A program made the translations under genes and the position numbers. From Planococcus citri (Eukaryota > Arthropoda > Insecta > Hemiptera > Pseudococcidae): DNA of 64,000 bases. The stretch covers positions 46,252,001 through 46,316,000 of the forward strand of contig NC_088679.1 of NCBI RefSeq assembly GCF_950023065.1, read 5' to 3'. The notes below the pieces were generated by a model, which worked only from the letters and a program-made list of their open reading frames with translations, ran no database searches and was not told where the DNA came from. This document shows positions 48,561-61,080 of the stretch, piece by piece; within the stretch, counting starts at the first letter, position 1; the number at the start of each line of letters is the position of its first letter.

Positions 48561-51056
48561 AAGTATTTTTTGTTGCAATAATTACACCTATTTCCTATTC
48601 CTACATCTGAAGTTCTGCACAGAAAATTTTCTTAAATAATACAAAAATTAAATCAAAAAATAAAATTCAATTTGAAAAAAAAATTTGGAACAAGGGCGTC
48701 ACACAAAATCCTTAAATCAAAATGCAAGACTTTTGCAGGACCTTTTCAAAACATCTGCATAGACCTTGAGCACAGTTTTTCTGGTATTTTATTTCCCCCC
48801 CTCCGCAAATTCAATTAAATTAGGAATTGAAAAAAATCGTTTTTTTCCTTCATATGGCATAACTAACCAGTAACCCCGCTCCCACATAAAAATGTATTTA
48901 TGCTAAAAAAAAATTAGAGGCAAATTTTAGGGGAGGAGAAATGAAGGAGGAGTAAGTGGCCTTGACCTCTTTTTTCAACTTGATAAAAATAGAAAATGAT
49001 GCATTTTTGAAAGTTATAGAAGCAATAAAGAATATGTACTTCCAAACATGGAGATCTAATTATCATCAGTTCAAAAATGATACAAATTTCATTGCGAATA
49101 AAATAAAAGGATTATTCGGTTGCAATGTTTCGTATGGAGCACTTCGTACTTCTTTCTTCATTTTTCAAAATGAAGAAATCTAATTTTCATCACAAAAATT
49201 TTCAGTTTTTTTTATAGGAATATTAAAAGAGGAAATGGGTAATGAATTCATTTTTTTATTTTTTTTAAAGCATAAGCTCTATAAAAAAGCAGGAAAGGGA
49301 GAGGTAAGACGCTTTTAGAATAAGAGCACAAATTCATAGAACTGGAGAAGTAAATGAAATGTCAAAATTTTTAAAATTCAAACCTTGGAGTTCTCGAAAT
49401 TTTTGTTTTTTGGAGAAAGAACATTTTTTGTTTTTTTTTTTAGGAGAGGGGGGTTGCAAAACTTCATTTTTATTCGCCATGAAAAGTTGTTTTCTTTTTT
49501 TCGCATAAGGTACGCCTATGCTGAGGATGTGGTTTTTGGTTGAGCCACGGTTCATTCAGGTATGAAAGCTATAACAACCCCCTTCCCAAATCTTACATTT
49601 CAAAATCCGCCATTGATTCAATGAAAAAAAAAATGTTTTCCCTGAAACAAATTTACATAAAAAGTTGAACAATTCCGCGGAATTTATCGGAAAAAAAAAA
49701 CATTGAACGGTCACAAACGACAAGCCAGAAGTAATTCAACAACCTAGGTAGTTTTTGCTCTACTGGTCTGATTTCAAAATTTTACTCTGAATTTTTGTGG
49801 GCCTATTTTAATCAAACAATTACAAAACGTCACCCAATTAATATGTATAAAAATTCTACGAAATAATAAAGTTAATTTGAAGTATATTCGATATATCGAA
49901 TATTTTTCTCACGACCTAATTTGTAAATTTTTGTAATTTAATGGACCATTTTTACGTAACCTACGCAGCTAGAAAAAAGGACCACTGTATGTTGAATCGA
50001 TATCATTGTCTAATTATATCAGAATTACTTACTAACAAATCACCACGCGCCGTATGAGTTTCAAGTCTAAAAATAGCGTTAGACTGGATCCGAGTACAAA
50101 AAAGTTTGCGAACCGGATTAACCGGGTAGACAGTAGTAGTTTTGACGTTAATTATACAAATAAGTAGAATGACACGATGTTATTAGGACTTTTATTCGTC
50201 TTTCATCGCAGATGAGACCACTCGGACCTTATCCATCAACATACTACGTTAACAGATTAACGACAATTTGAACTGTTGTCCCGAGAAGCTTTTACTTTTT
50301 CATTTTTTTCACGGGTGATATTCTAATCATAGACTAGTTCATTATGAAATAGGCCTACCAAAGTCGCGTGGATTGTTTTTTTTTACACGAGATACTTGCG
50401 GATGCGCATTGTACGTCGAGAATGAAAATATTGCGTAAATTGATACCAGGCAGAAGAGTCATTCACCTAATTATCTCACAATAAGAGAAAAAATCCGTCG
50501 ATAAATTTTCAATGATGAAATACGAAAGCTTCAAAGAATGAAATCATCGATCATCATTTCACTTTTTAAAACGAACGCGAACTTATAATGTCATTCTACT
50601 TTCTAAACATTATATTTCAATGTAAAAATTTCAAGTTCACGTCATTCGCGATATATTATACGCAACTAAGACAAGTATAGCTTTATAGCTACGAGTATAT
50701 CAAGGTACTTTGTTTGGATGGTAATAATTACAACAAGATGGAGCACATTTTGCGAGTTATTTATCATTTTCATCTCGGTATTATTGCACCTTTTGGCATA
50801 AAGTAGCCAGCATTCGTAGTGCAGGTCTTTCTTCTAAAAAGACACATAAATATACCGCTAAGCTAATAGAAATACTGCTTTATGAACTTGCATAATAGAT
50901 TTGCAAACAGAGATCGCAAACAGCTAGCAGCGTTTATCCCTCAAACCAAAATTTACTCGCCTGAAGGGACTTCGACTCGAAACCTTGGGTCAAAAAAGCC
51001 AATGGTCAATACATATACAAAACGTTATCAATGATAATGATGTAAAATCATTTTGC
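48561..51056. other. Non-coding; repeat-like to about 49.9 kb, then unique-looking
   Basis: Homopolymer-rich, AAAATTT-textured sequence first, then more even composition from about 49900. No gene, terminal repeat or RNA signature was identified. Confidence 0.4.
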
Positions 51057-51084
51057 GTGTAGTGTAGTGTAGTGTAGTGTAGTG
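51057..51084. repeat. (GTGTA)5 microsatellite
   Basis: Five clean GTGTA units followed by a partial one, in otherwise ordinary sequence. Confidence 0.9.
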
Positions 51085-52235
51085 GTGGACAGTTGTTTTT
51101 ATACCTACATATATTTTTTCAATTTAAAAAGTGATACACAACATGCGGAAAGTCACGGTATATTTTTATTCAGTGTTTATTCTTTCACCGTTTATTCTCC
51201 AAATGAACTTTCCTATCTCCAACCTCGACATCCTATGGATAATTGAAAACATTGAAATACCATTCTAATAACGTAGGATGGATATACTTAGATAGATTAA
51301 TTAGGTATCTGCCAGAGGACAACTTTTACAATATTTTATAAAATGTACCTATGATTCTTATTACTGAAATACTTTGACATCTCATTGAATCAAAAAATGA
51401 TTTGAAAAAAACAATCGAATAGTCAGAAAAAAATAGTCACATCCCGTCCAATAATAATTCAGCGAAAATTTGAGAAAAAAAAGTATGAAAATACGACAGA
51501 AAGTTACTGGACAATATTTTCATGGAATTTAAAAAATTGGTTCTTCAATGAGAAGGCATAATTAGGACGAAAAAATCTCGAAAAAAGACTAATCTCTCTT
51601 TATTGCTGAACAAATTTGCAGTAATAACATCAATCTCCTTTAAACTGAAGCTGAAAAATATTATAAAGGGAAAAAACATTTAATGGAAAATTGAATCATT
51701 ACTAATTTCAACAACTTCAAACTAGGTACCTATCAAATAGGACATACCCGAGTGAAGAAAGGACAACACTTTTGAAAAATGAGACTATAAAAAATTACGT
51801 GTTTTTTTTTCAAGAACCAAAGTTTATCTAATTAAAATGTCGTTTGACATGAAAACAAAAATTCTAAAATTTTCAGATATTTCCCTGGAATTTTCCAGAT
51901 GAAAAATTCTGTACTCACATTTTCTGGTTTTTCAGGAACATACAAGTTCTCTTGTTGACTTTTTCAACATGAAACAAACATAAGTACTTAATTAAATTAT
52001 ACCTACAAATTCCCAATTTTTCTTCAACTATGGGTAGTTTTTGTTAGGTTTCAGATCTATAAAACCAAAATCAAACTTCTAATTTTTTGGATTCAGATTT
52101 TTTCTAGTCATAAAACTTAATCTAGTTCCTGTCAGTACAGACAGTGAAAAAAAAGATGAGATCATGACCGAAAAAATTTAAATTAAAATTTCGATCAATT
52201 TTTCGAGTTAGCTCAAAATTCTTCAAATTTTTTAC
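51085..52235. other. Repeat-like non-coding stretch
   Basis: AAAATTT-rich DNA with no coding or RNA signature. Confidence 0.4.
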
Positions 52236-52478
52236 TCATTCTTTCGCTGTCTGGTGTTTGGAGTTCAAGGCTAAAAGAACGTCCCAGTCCCTTAAATCAG
52301 GCAAAGAGATACGGACACGGTGAAAGATGATCATCATACCCCTTTCGGAATTCGCATCTAATTTCACACTCATCGTAACTCTTATGCTCGTTGCAAATAC
52401 TTTGAATTCTTCGCTGCTCCGCGCGTAACCATCAACAACCCTCGACTTCCTCTTCAACATCCGCAGAAATTTTTTCAT
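52236..52478 (-). CDS. Low-confidence small ORF, 80 codons
   Basis: An ATG-to-stop minus-strand frame in a patch richer in G and C than the surrounding DNA. The peptide (MKKFLRMLKRKSRVVDGYAR at the start) is basic at its N-terminus and then balanced (SVKLDANSERG, ISLPDLRDWDVLLALN), without low-complexity runs. No domain, signal peptide or membrane segment. No splice signals are needed for it to be a single-exon gene, but none of the flanks shows promoter or poly(A) features either. It could be a small lineage-specific gene, a retroposed fragment or chance. Confidence 0.25.
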   Translation of the reverse strand: MKKFLRMLKRKSRVVDGYARSSEEFKVFATSIRVTMSVKLDANSERGMMIIFHRVRISLPDLRDWDVLLALNSKHQTAKE

Positions 52479-54764
52479 CTTATTAAAACGTTTAAATTAT
52501 GGCATAGTTCTGAAATCCGACGCGGCAGATAACAAAAGCGTATATTGTGTTGTTTGATCCGTGACGATGGCAGCAGCAATAGGTAGGTATAGGTACCTAC
52601 AAGTAGTAGTCCGCCAGAGCATATTGAATTAATACGTTCTCAGATGATGAATACGCATTCGGTTGTAGCGGATTTAATCTGTATGCTGAGCTGTTTGCTT
52701 TACTACCGATTCCACTTGTTAATGATACGGTGCTCAGTGTTACTCGCAAGTAATTGTTTGTTAATTAATACAAATAAATAACAAGAATCCAGTTAATCGG
52801 ACTAGGTAATCGTGATATTTCTTCCTGCGTTCAGGGCTTTTTTCTGAACACTTTGTTTCGTTATGTTTACCTCGGATCTCTGTTGCTTATCTTTATACGA
52901 CCTTTACGGTGCACAATTGTTCGCATTTCCTTTATCGAAAAACAAAATAGGTAGCTATTTTGGTAGGATTTTCGTTGGTTTCACGGTTACCAGTAGTGCT
53001 CTTGTAAGGATTAAATTGGGTAATATTTTTGACCTAGATTACGAGTAGATCTCGTATTCATGACATGGAAATAAATTTTTTTCCTAACCCGAGAAGGTTA
53101 CGAGAGGATATACTTTGCTATGAATTTGAAAAGTCGTTTTAGAAGCAATCGTGAGACATGAGAATCGTTCAGTGCGATAATTAGAGCTACTTGCGGGCTA
53201 TTTGAAGAAATTTCTGTCGAAAATGTCGATCCGTTGGTGAACTATTGGCTAAGACGGGATTTATGAGCAAACTAATTTAATTACGAGTTAGCGAGATGCT
53301 TATATTTAATGCTAGAAATCAAACGCACGCAGGTCTCGACTCTTGACTGAGGCGTTATACAGATATACACACATAGGTAAACATAGCGAGGTATCAATTT
53401 TACAAAATACTAGGCTCGATTTCTAGCATTAATTTTTCAATTAATACCATTAATACCATCGCTACCATATGTTTGAGGTCTGAGAAAAGCGTTAAAATGA
53501 TCTCCTGCAGCGTATACTATAACACACCCACTTAGGAAAGCCTCCGGTTAAAACGTTATTTTCACAAAGTACAGACCATACTCCTACAACGTTTTTTTTT
53601 TTTTTTTTAGACGTTCACAGAACCCTTTCACGAATCAGTCATTTGCTAAGGACTGTTCTCTAAAGAGAAAACCAGCCGATTATTAATAAATGTTCGCTAA
53701 ATTGTGTACACGTAATAATAATCGAGCATTCAGGTACTAAACAATAATATGAAATTTTCATTGCGATTGTATTACACCCTCTGGAAATTTAGGTGCAAAT
53801 TTCCCTAGCGGGTCTACACGAAGTACACACATGTACAATATATTACATTTATACACCTACTGTAAATATCAGTACAGACTTAAGGTGTCATTAATGAACA
53901 TTTATGATAAATTTTAAAACATTTATCATCGGGTATTTTAAAAAACTACCTAGTTGAACAATAAACAAACAGTCGCTGTATATTGACATCACGTCGTTAA
54001 TGCTATTTCCTATAATCCATACGGCTGGCCATAGCGATAAGGAAATACATTTTGACGTTTTAATGTACTTACTTACCTACTCGTACTCATACGAGACGAA
54101 ACTATTTGTCTATGATTTATAAACACGCATTAGATTCACTTTTCAAAATTTTCTATTTCTTAATGGCTGTCTAGTAGTGTCTAGTACTCAACACTTACTA
54201 CGTATAGCTTGTCAGAGATGGAAAAAGAGCATACTTTTGTGTATATTTAAATTAAACTCATTGTCACGAGTTACTTACACTCTTAAAGCTGATAAAAAAG
54301 GAGAAATGAGCTCTCGTGCTTGGAAAAAACGAAAGAGAAAGGTAGAAAAGGATACAGGTATAGGTATAGGTATTTAGGTACTCAAAAATAAAAAAGTAGC
54401 AATTTATTTGATCTATATCTGAGTGTCTAATTATTGATGAAATTAATGAGGATAGAGGAATATTTTAAAAATATTTTATGATACTACTTAATCCCTTGTC
54501 TTAGAATGCTCATTTATGTATTTTGGCCAAACTCGGACCTACTAAGGCGACCCGTTGAGAAAATTTCAGTGGCTTGCAATATTTCATCTGATGAAAATGA
54601 ATGGAAAATTTTCTTAAAAATTTTCATATGTTTCTCAACACGCAAAATTATAGGCGGCTTCTCAGAACAGCAGGATTTTGAAGAAAAGTACTTAAGAAAA
54701 ATTGAAGATGATATTTTGAAAATTTTCTTCTAGATGTTTACTCAACGAGGACAAATTTACAATC
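52479..54764. other. Unique-looking non-coding stretch
   Basis: Even composition, with a T18 run near 53591-53608 and AGGTATAGGTATAGGTAT near 54356. No gene seen. Confidence 0.4.
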
Positions 54765-55385
54765 TAACAACTCCGATCGAGCTGAAATTTGGCTCATTGA
54801 AAGAACATTCCACCCTGAGCTCAGAGTCAAATTTCTAACAGTTGAACTGTCAAAGTTGATCTATCGATTTTTATCGAATTTTTGAAAACGTTGGAAGTAC
54901 TCGAGTATTAATTTTCTACATAAAGAGTAAATAGGTACGTAGCGATGAAAATCTGAAAATCGGTCACGTATCTTTCTTTAGTCAATCCTCAAAATCGATT
55001 GCAATCAATTTCCGAGTCAATCTGTATGCTCTACAGCAAAAGTTGATTTTCCTTCAGAAATTTCAAATCTCTTCAGAAGGCGTTGTAATTAACTTCGGCA
55101 GCTGAAAATAATATAATCCTGTCTTGAGTTTGACATTCTCAATTAATTAGTGTAGTTGAAGCGGATGCGAGATTACGAATTAAAAAGTATATTTTCTTAT
55201 AAAATGAAAATCTCAATTTTATGTTTTGAAAATTCCAAAATCGTAAATTTTTGCAACAAACTACTCATAAAGCACTGTAATCAATTTCGACAGCTGAAAA
55301 TTTAATTCCTGTCATGAGTTCGAATTGCGAATCTGAGGTGATGGTTAAAGTTGGAAATCTCAAATTTTAAAGAATTTCAAAATCA
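54765..55385 (+). repeat. Dispersed repeat copies related to 33.8-34.3 kb
   Basis: Carries GAGCTGAAATTTGGCTCATT at the start, then a CAGCTGAAAAT motif near 55099 and ACAGCTGAAAATTTAATTCC near 55290, in the same order and orientation as in the 33.8-kb copies. The end shares GAAATCTCAAATTTTAAAGAAT with the 34.05-kb copy in slightly changed form. No coding or terminal repeat. Class unknown. Confidence 0.5.
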
Positions 55386-57520
55386 TCAACGTTTACTAGA
55401 GGTTGGAAATCAGCTCGAAGATAGCGGTAATTCGGGGCGGGGGAGACTTTATGAGGTAGAAGAATTTTTAAGTTACTTAGTGCTTAAGTTAACGACTTTG
55501 GAATTTTGGAAAAACGAACCAAAAATTTCAGGGATTGAATTTCATATTTCGGGGGGAATCCAGGTGAGAGTAGCAAAAAGTTTACCTAGAGCAGAAAGCA
55601 CTTGAACGCAGACCTCTACATGGCAAAAATATGAGAAGTTAACAAATCATTATGGATATCTACCTAATTAGATATACCTGCCAAGATACGTAGGTAAGGT
55701 ACTATATCATTAATGCCCTGTACTACATTGGAATGCGACTGAAATAAAAAGACACACCGTGCTAGCCCCGATATAAAATTTCCTTTTTACGCAATTTTAA
55801 ACGTCTTCATATTGTATAAGATATTGCAAAAGATCGTTTTACCCTATAATGACACATTCTCGACGACCACTTGTCAATATAACTCAGAGCAAATAGCAAT
55901 TGCAGAAAGTTGCTAATTCAGACGACACAAGTATAAGTACAATAATTAGAATTCTTAGCACCGATGATTCAATGTGTATCGTCTTCCTGGTTATTTTCTA
56001 ACACGTTTAATTTCTGTTCTTTGGTCTAATAAACTTGAAAACTCTTATTAAACCAAAGCAATAAATAACGATCGTTATTCGTATAGATATTTACGCCGCG
56101 CGGTATGCGATAAAAAGGGAGCAAACTGGTGTTCATAAAGTATCTTACCTACATCCAAGAATCGTATAGCTTACCTACTCGTATACAATTCGGATATGTT
56201 TTATTTCGTGAAGTTTGTATAAGATACGAATCAATAATATTCACCAGTTCCAACTTCCAATCAACTTCTTCAACTAGTTACCTTTGAAAAGATTTCGCGT
56301 GTAAAATTAAATTATTGTAATTAAGAAGTATTAAAACGTGTAGGTACGATTGGCGAATCCGATAATGGCTTTATCTGACAATAATTATCTTCATATTGAA
56401 TACCGGTGATTTATTGAATTCTCGCCGGGCGATTTTCAGGTAATTGATGGTTAGCGGCGGTCAATTGAACAGATTGTGTGCAGTACACACTATACACACT
56501 ACACAGCCACATACATTCGATACAGTATAAACGCGTGAACGATTACGGAAACCTGTTTCATTTTCATCCACCGCGCAATCGCTAAAAGCGCAAATGTGCA
56601 ATATTCGCAGTCACAGTGTACGGTATATCTTATGCTTCTTACACCGAGTCGTAGTATGATACTATATTTTAAAATTAATCTCGTTGACCATGATACAATT
56701 ACTGAATATTTGTTTTAAAAAAAAATCGCCATTTCTCGATGCTAACGCGCGCTTTAAAGGGCTCATGATGACCATAAATTCTGATGTACGAGTAAACGAA
56801 GCGCGCAGCCGGTTACCATTTCTTTTCTCTGACAATTTGCAACGTTTGAAAATCGACAGTGATAAGTAATTGAAAGCTGTGAGAAGAGTGTGAAGTGCTA
56901 TGATTGTGCAAGATTTCCGTAAACGAACCATATATTTGAACAGGTTTTCAAACACCTCTGCTCCGTTGTTTTGGAATCAATCCGATGTTGCGCTGGACGC
57001 CTGTTTTTTTTTTTTTTTTTTACCCTAGCAGCAATACCGCGAAAACTTCAAATTCACGTAACGTTTGTTGACGAATACGCGCACGAATATCGTCAACTTT
57101 AAAAGGAAACAAGTAGAAATACTTCGCTAATTAAGTTTTTTATAAATTAAGGGCATAATATGTTCATCATACCTTTACCTATACGTTATAACTGGAGTTC
57201 AAAAGTTCAGGCTTTCTTTTTAAATTTCAACGCTCTACCTGTCATGGTTATCGTATTCGTGCGAAAAAGGTCAAAAAATTAAACATCGCTTTCGTAATTA
57301 TCAGTTTTTCTCGCTTCTTGACAAGTGAAAAATTCTTATTAAAATGTTGGCAATACATCCCATTTGACGTATTCTTTTTGCATCTGAAAGACTGGCGTGG
57401 TAATTTTTTAATAGAGATTTCAACTTGTTTGATTTAGCTTGAAATGGTAGTCAGAGAGCTGATATTTGGTAAATATATTTGAACATTTAACGTAGATAAT
57501 GATGAATATATTCGTAGTTC
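55386..57520. other. Unique-looking non-coding stretch
   Basis: Even composition with a T20 run at about 57003-57022, possibly an A-tail of a minus-strand retroposon whose body is not recognisable. Overlapping short frames on both strands at 56660-56955 are unsupported. Confidence 0.4.
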
Positions 57521-58800
57521 AAACTAGAGACTCTCATGAAATTTGGGGTTCCGGGCGTGGAACAAAGGTCACCCCTTCGAAAAAATTAGAGGTCGTGAGA
57601 GCCATTTTTGAGAATGAGGGAGGGAGGAAATGAAACGGATTGTACGAGGATGATCGCGATGTGCGTAATCCTTCTGCAAATCGATTCGGAATGTTGAACA
57701 AGGAAGGATTAAATTCTCAGCAGCCAAAGTTGATTACCTAAAATGCCTTCTGAAAGGATTTGAAATCGCTAGAGAAAAGATGGACCCATAATTGATGGCA
57801 ATCGATTCGAGAAGTCGACTTTACGAGGTAAAAGAAGTTTCGAATAATTTATTGCAAAAATTGACGATTTGAAATTTTTTTTGAAATTGAGATTTTTAAC
57901 TCGTAAAAAAATATACCTATTACCTACCTACTTACTTTTCCACTCATCGCCATAAATTTTCGATTCGACTACATCAATCGATTCGGAATGTCGAACTCAC
58001 AACAGGATTAAATTTTCAGCACCCAAAGTTAATTTCATCGCCTTCTGGAGCGATTTGAAATTTTTGGAGAAAATTCAGTTTTTACAGAAAGCTCCAGATC
58101 GGCTTGAAAATGGCAACAATCGATGTTCATGGGTCGACTTTAGTACACGAATCGAGTTTCAGATTTTTATTTCCATATTAACACTTTTTGTAGAAAATTA
58201 ATATCATAGGAAAATCGAAAAATCAACTTCGGCAGCTCAAAATTTGGTTCTGACGTCTGGATGACATCCGGAGATGGCGAGTTGCGAAGGTTACCTCGAT
58301 ATATGTAGTTTGACTGGGTTTAAACTCAAAAGTTACTTTTATTTGAAGTTCATTTCGGAAATTTAAAAAAAAAACTACAAACAATTAGTTTCAAAAGGAT
58401 GCTTTACCATTAAAAAATGCAGTAATTTAAAAAATCTGCAAATTTCTATAGAAAATCATGGAGTTCCCTTCCTCGAAAATTGGCAGAAACAGCCCATTTG
58501 CAAATTAATCATCATAAAAAGAGTTAATTTTGAAACGAAAATTTGAAATTGAGTCTAGATGTCAATGTCGACTTAACTTTTCCCATCCTCATCAAATTTG
58601 ACCATTTTCGAGCCGATTTTCAAAATTTAGTTTTGAGATGAAGAAATGTTCTTTCAGGGAGCCACATTTCAGCCTAATTCAAGTCGATAGGTTTTGAAGG
58701 TTCCACATTCAGTAACACCAGTTTTTTCTTAGTTTAATTTCACTAATCAGCTCACAACTAATTGACTCAACGATCACAATACACTCGTACGTACAAACTT
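57521..58800. repeat. Old dispersed repeat, more diverged relatives of the 54.8-kb copies
   Basis: Motifs AATCGATTCGGAATG, GGATTAAATTCTCAGCAGCC and TTCTGGAGCGATTTGAAAT recur (near 57680, 57970 and 58040). They resemble pieces of the 33.8- and 54.8-kb copies and of the inner part of the large inverted repeat. Exact boundaries cannot be set. Confidence 0.4.
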
Positions 58801-58844
58801 ATCGATTCAAGTCTAGTCTACCTATGACGTGCGTATTATGAATT

Positions 58845-59098
58845 TGAAGTATACGTTTCCAAACTGCAATAAGTCCATTTTCAAGGTTTCGGAGATTCCA
58901 ACGCCATATAGCATGAAGTAGCAGCCCAAAATGGCTGATTTTTTTATATATTGTGTCCAAGGGTCTTGGCTACAACATATCAAAAAATCAGCCAATTTGG
59001 AATTTGGATCATTTCTACGTTTCCAAGCTGTACTAAGTACCATGAATTTCGTATCAATATTTTTTTGGACTTGGTGCAGTTTGGAAACGTATGCTTCA
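58845..59098. mobile_element. Foldback (palindromic) MITE, about 254 bp
   Basis: Ends GAAGTATACGTTTCCAAAC and GTTTGGAAACGTATGCTTC are inverted copies differing at one base. Inside, GGCTGATTTTTTTATAT (58934 on) and its partner ATCAAAAAATCAGCC (58978 on) form a second inverted pair around a central CCAAGGGTCTTGG (58958-58970), so nearly the whole element can fold on itself. A further partial inverted copy of the end motif lies at about 59012-59037. A partial relative is at 38188-38283. The minus-strand frame across it is open for about 100 codons (YVSKLHQVQKNIDTKFMVLS), probably by chance or as a relic. No convincing target duplication. Confidence 0.65.
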
Positions 59099-61080
59099 TT
59101 TGGAATCTCGTAAACGAATTTAAACATCAAGTTGAGAAGAATTTTTCCAAGCTCATTGAACCATCAGCATCAGTCGAGCATTTTTGCTGGGAAAATACCT
59201 GTCGCACTTGGTTTGCGGATAGGTATCGTTCTGCTCCAAAAATTGAACTGTCGGATCGAATACGCGCGAAACATCACTCAAGGCGATGAAATATATACGT
59301 ATGTGATCGCCTACTCGACTCATTCATAATTCTCTGGCTCCGCGACGTCTCCTTGACGAACTCCCATAGGAATATTCGCAATAGCGGTCCAGTGCGGCGC
59401 GGCGTGCTCCATTTCCAATGATTTATTTAGTCTGCCATTTTAAGCCGTCTCCCACATAATATAAAAAGACGTTAAGAGATATTCCGACTAATTTATTTGA
59501 AAATGCTAAATTAAAAAGAACGGACGTTAAAATCTGCACCTTTTTAATTAAGCTCATGTACCACACGGTATTCATCCTTGACCATATACTATAGCGTCCG
59601 CTGTGGCAGAGTTAACCAATACATTGGTCACGCTTTGGCCCATTTCACCGCACACGATCGCTTCCACTAACTACGCCAGATACCGTTTTAAATAATCTAA
59701 AATATGGTAGAATGCAAGCTGTGAGATTTTTTAAATACGTAATTAGAAAGTAATTCATAAACTATAGAACGTTGTTATGGAGTGTGTACCTACTGTTTGT
59801 ACACTGGCACCTAAAATGGTACCTAATAATATGTGTAATGTATTAGTAGTAGATATATGTATGTACATTGTATGTACATACTACATACGTATACCTATTA
59901 CTTGCCTATAGACAACAAGATGGAGAGAGAGAAAAAAAAGGTCCGTTACCCAGATTACCATGCGTACGTAATGTCTTCCGTCCGTAGTACATATTAATGA
60001 ACGCGGTAAAAAGCCAAAGAAAATGTGTAACTTTAATTGACAATTATTATACTAGTGCAATCTTCGTTTACTGCCTAGACTACTTTTCAATTTTTAATTA
60101 CCCTCCTGACAAACGAATTGATTTTCTTTTTCAATAGCCAAAGCCAAAAAAATAAAAGCCTCATATTTATGTAATAATTTTTCGACACCGATAACTTTTC
60201 AAAGTTCTCATTCTGCTTAATCGTTAGTATCACTTAAGCTGCCACATCATTTATCAAGTGATCTGTTAAAATTGCTAATTAACTGGAATATTAACCGCAT
60301 GTTCAATTGTACTGACACGTTGCCCACTAAATTGCGGTAACTATTCGATTTGAGCAATCGTGTTTTATTTTTCATTTAATGTAGGTACTACACATACCAA
60401 GTCTACTTACACATACGCGATGCGGTGCAACAAAGCACAAATAATACTTCACGCACGGTTAAAGTAATGTAGGAGTGATTTGGGGTACCTACTCGAGTTA
60501 CATAATCATTATAAACATAGTAACTCCTGTGTACTTTATACCGCATAAATAATAAATTCGATCGCTTTAAAAAGAATTATAATTAACGAGCGTAAAAGTT
60601 ATAACAATTAATTCTGTCTAATATCGTTCAATCTGATTATTAGGCTACATTGCTGCACATAAAAATTATGTCAATTTAAATGGCACATCCATACAATAAA
60701 CGAGTAAACGTTAGAAAAGGGAAATTTAACTATTATTGCGCCAAAAAAAAAAGTTTTATTTCACTGACGCACGCCACTTACTAAGTAACTCCCATTAATC
60801 ATCTTACTAAGTCGATTATAGTAGCATATAAGCCTACTACCATATTCAAATTCATGCTTATAACACTACTAAACGCTTGAAATAAGCGATAAAAATTTTT
60901 CGTGGTGGCTTTTTAATGATCCTTTCATTTCGCCCAATTTCTTCCAGTCTAATTTGCATTATCTGTAATCGTGTATGGTGTAAGATAAATTAATCAAAGA
61001 GTAATGTACCCAACATAGACCCACAACATTACCAGCGAATAGGCTAATCTTTGAGAAACAAGAAAGTAGTGTCATTTTGG
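59099..61080. other. Unique-looking stretch with a GC-richer patch
   Basis: 59130-59430 is locally GC-rich and open in several frames, including an ATG frame of 30 codons on the minus strand at 59320-59412 (MEHAAPHWTAIANIPMG...). It could be a regulatory region or a small exon, but nothing decides between these. The rest has even composition without features. Confidence 0.35.
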
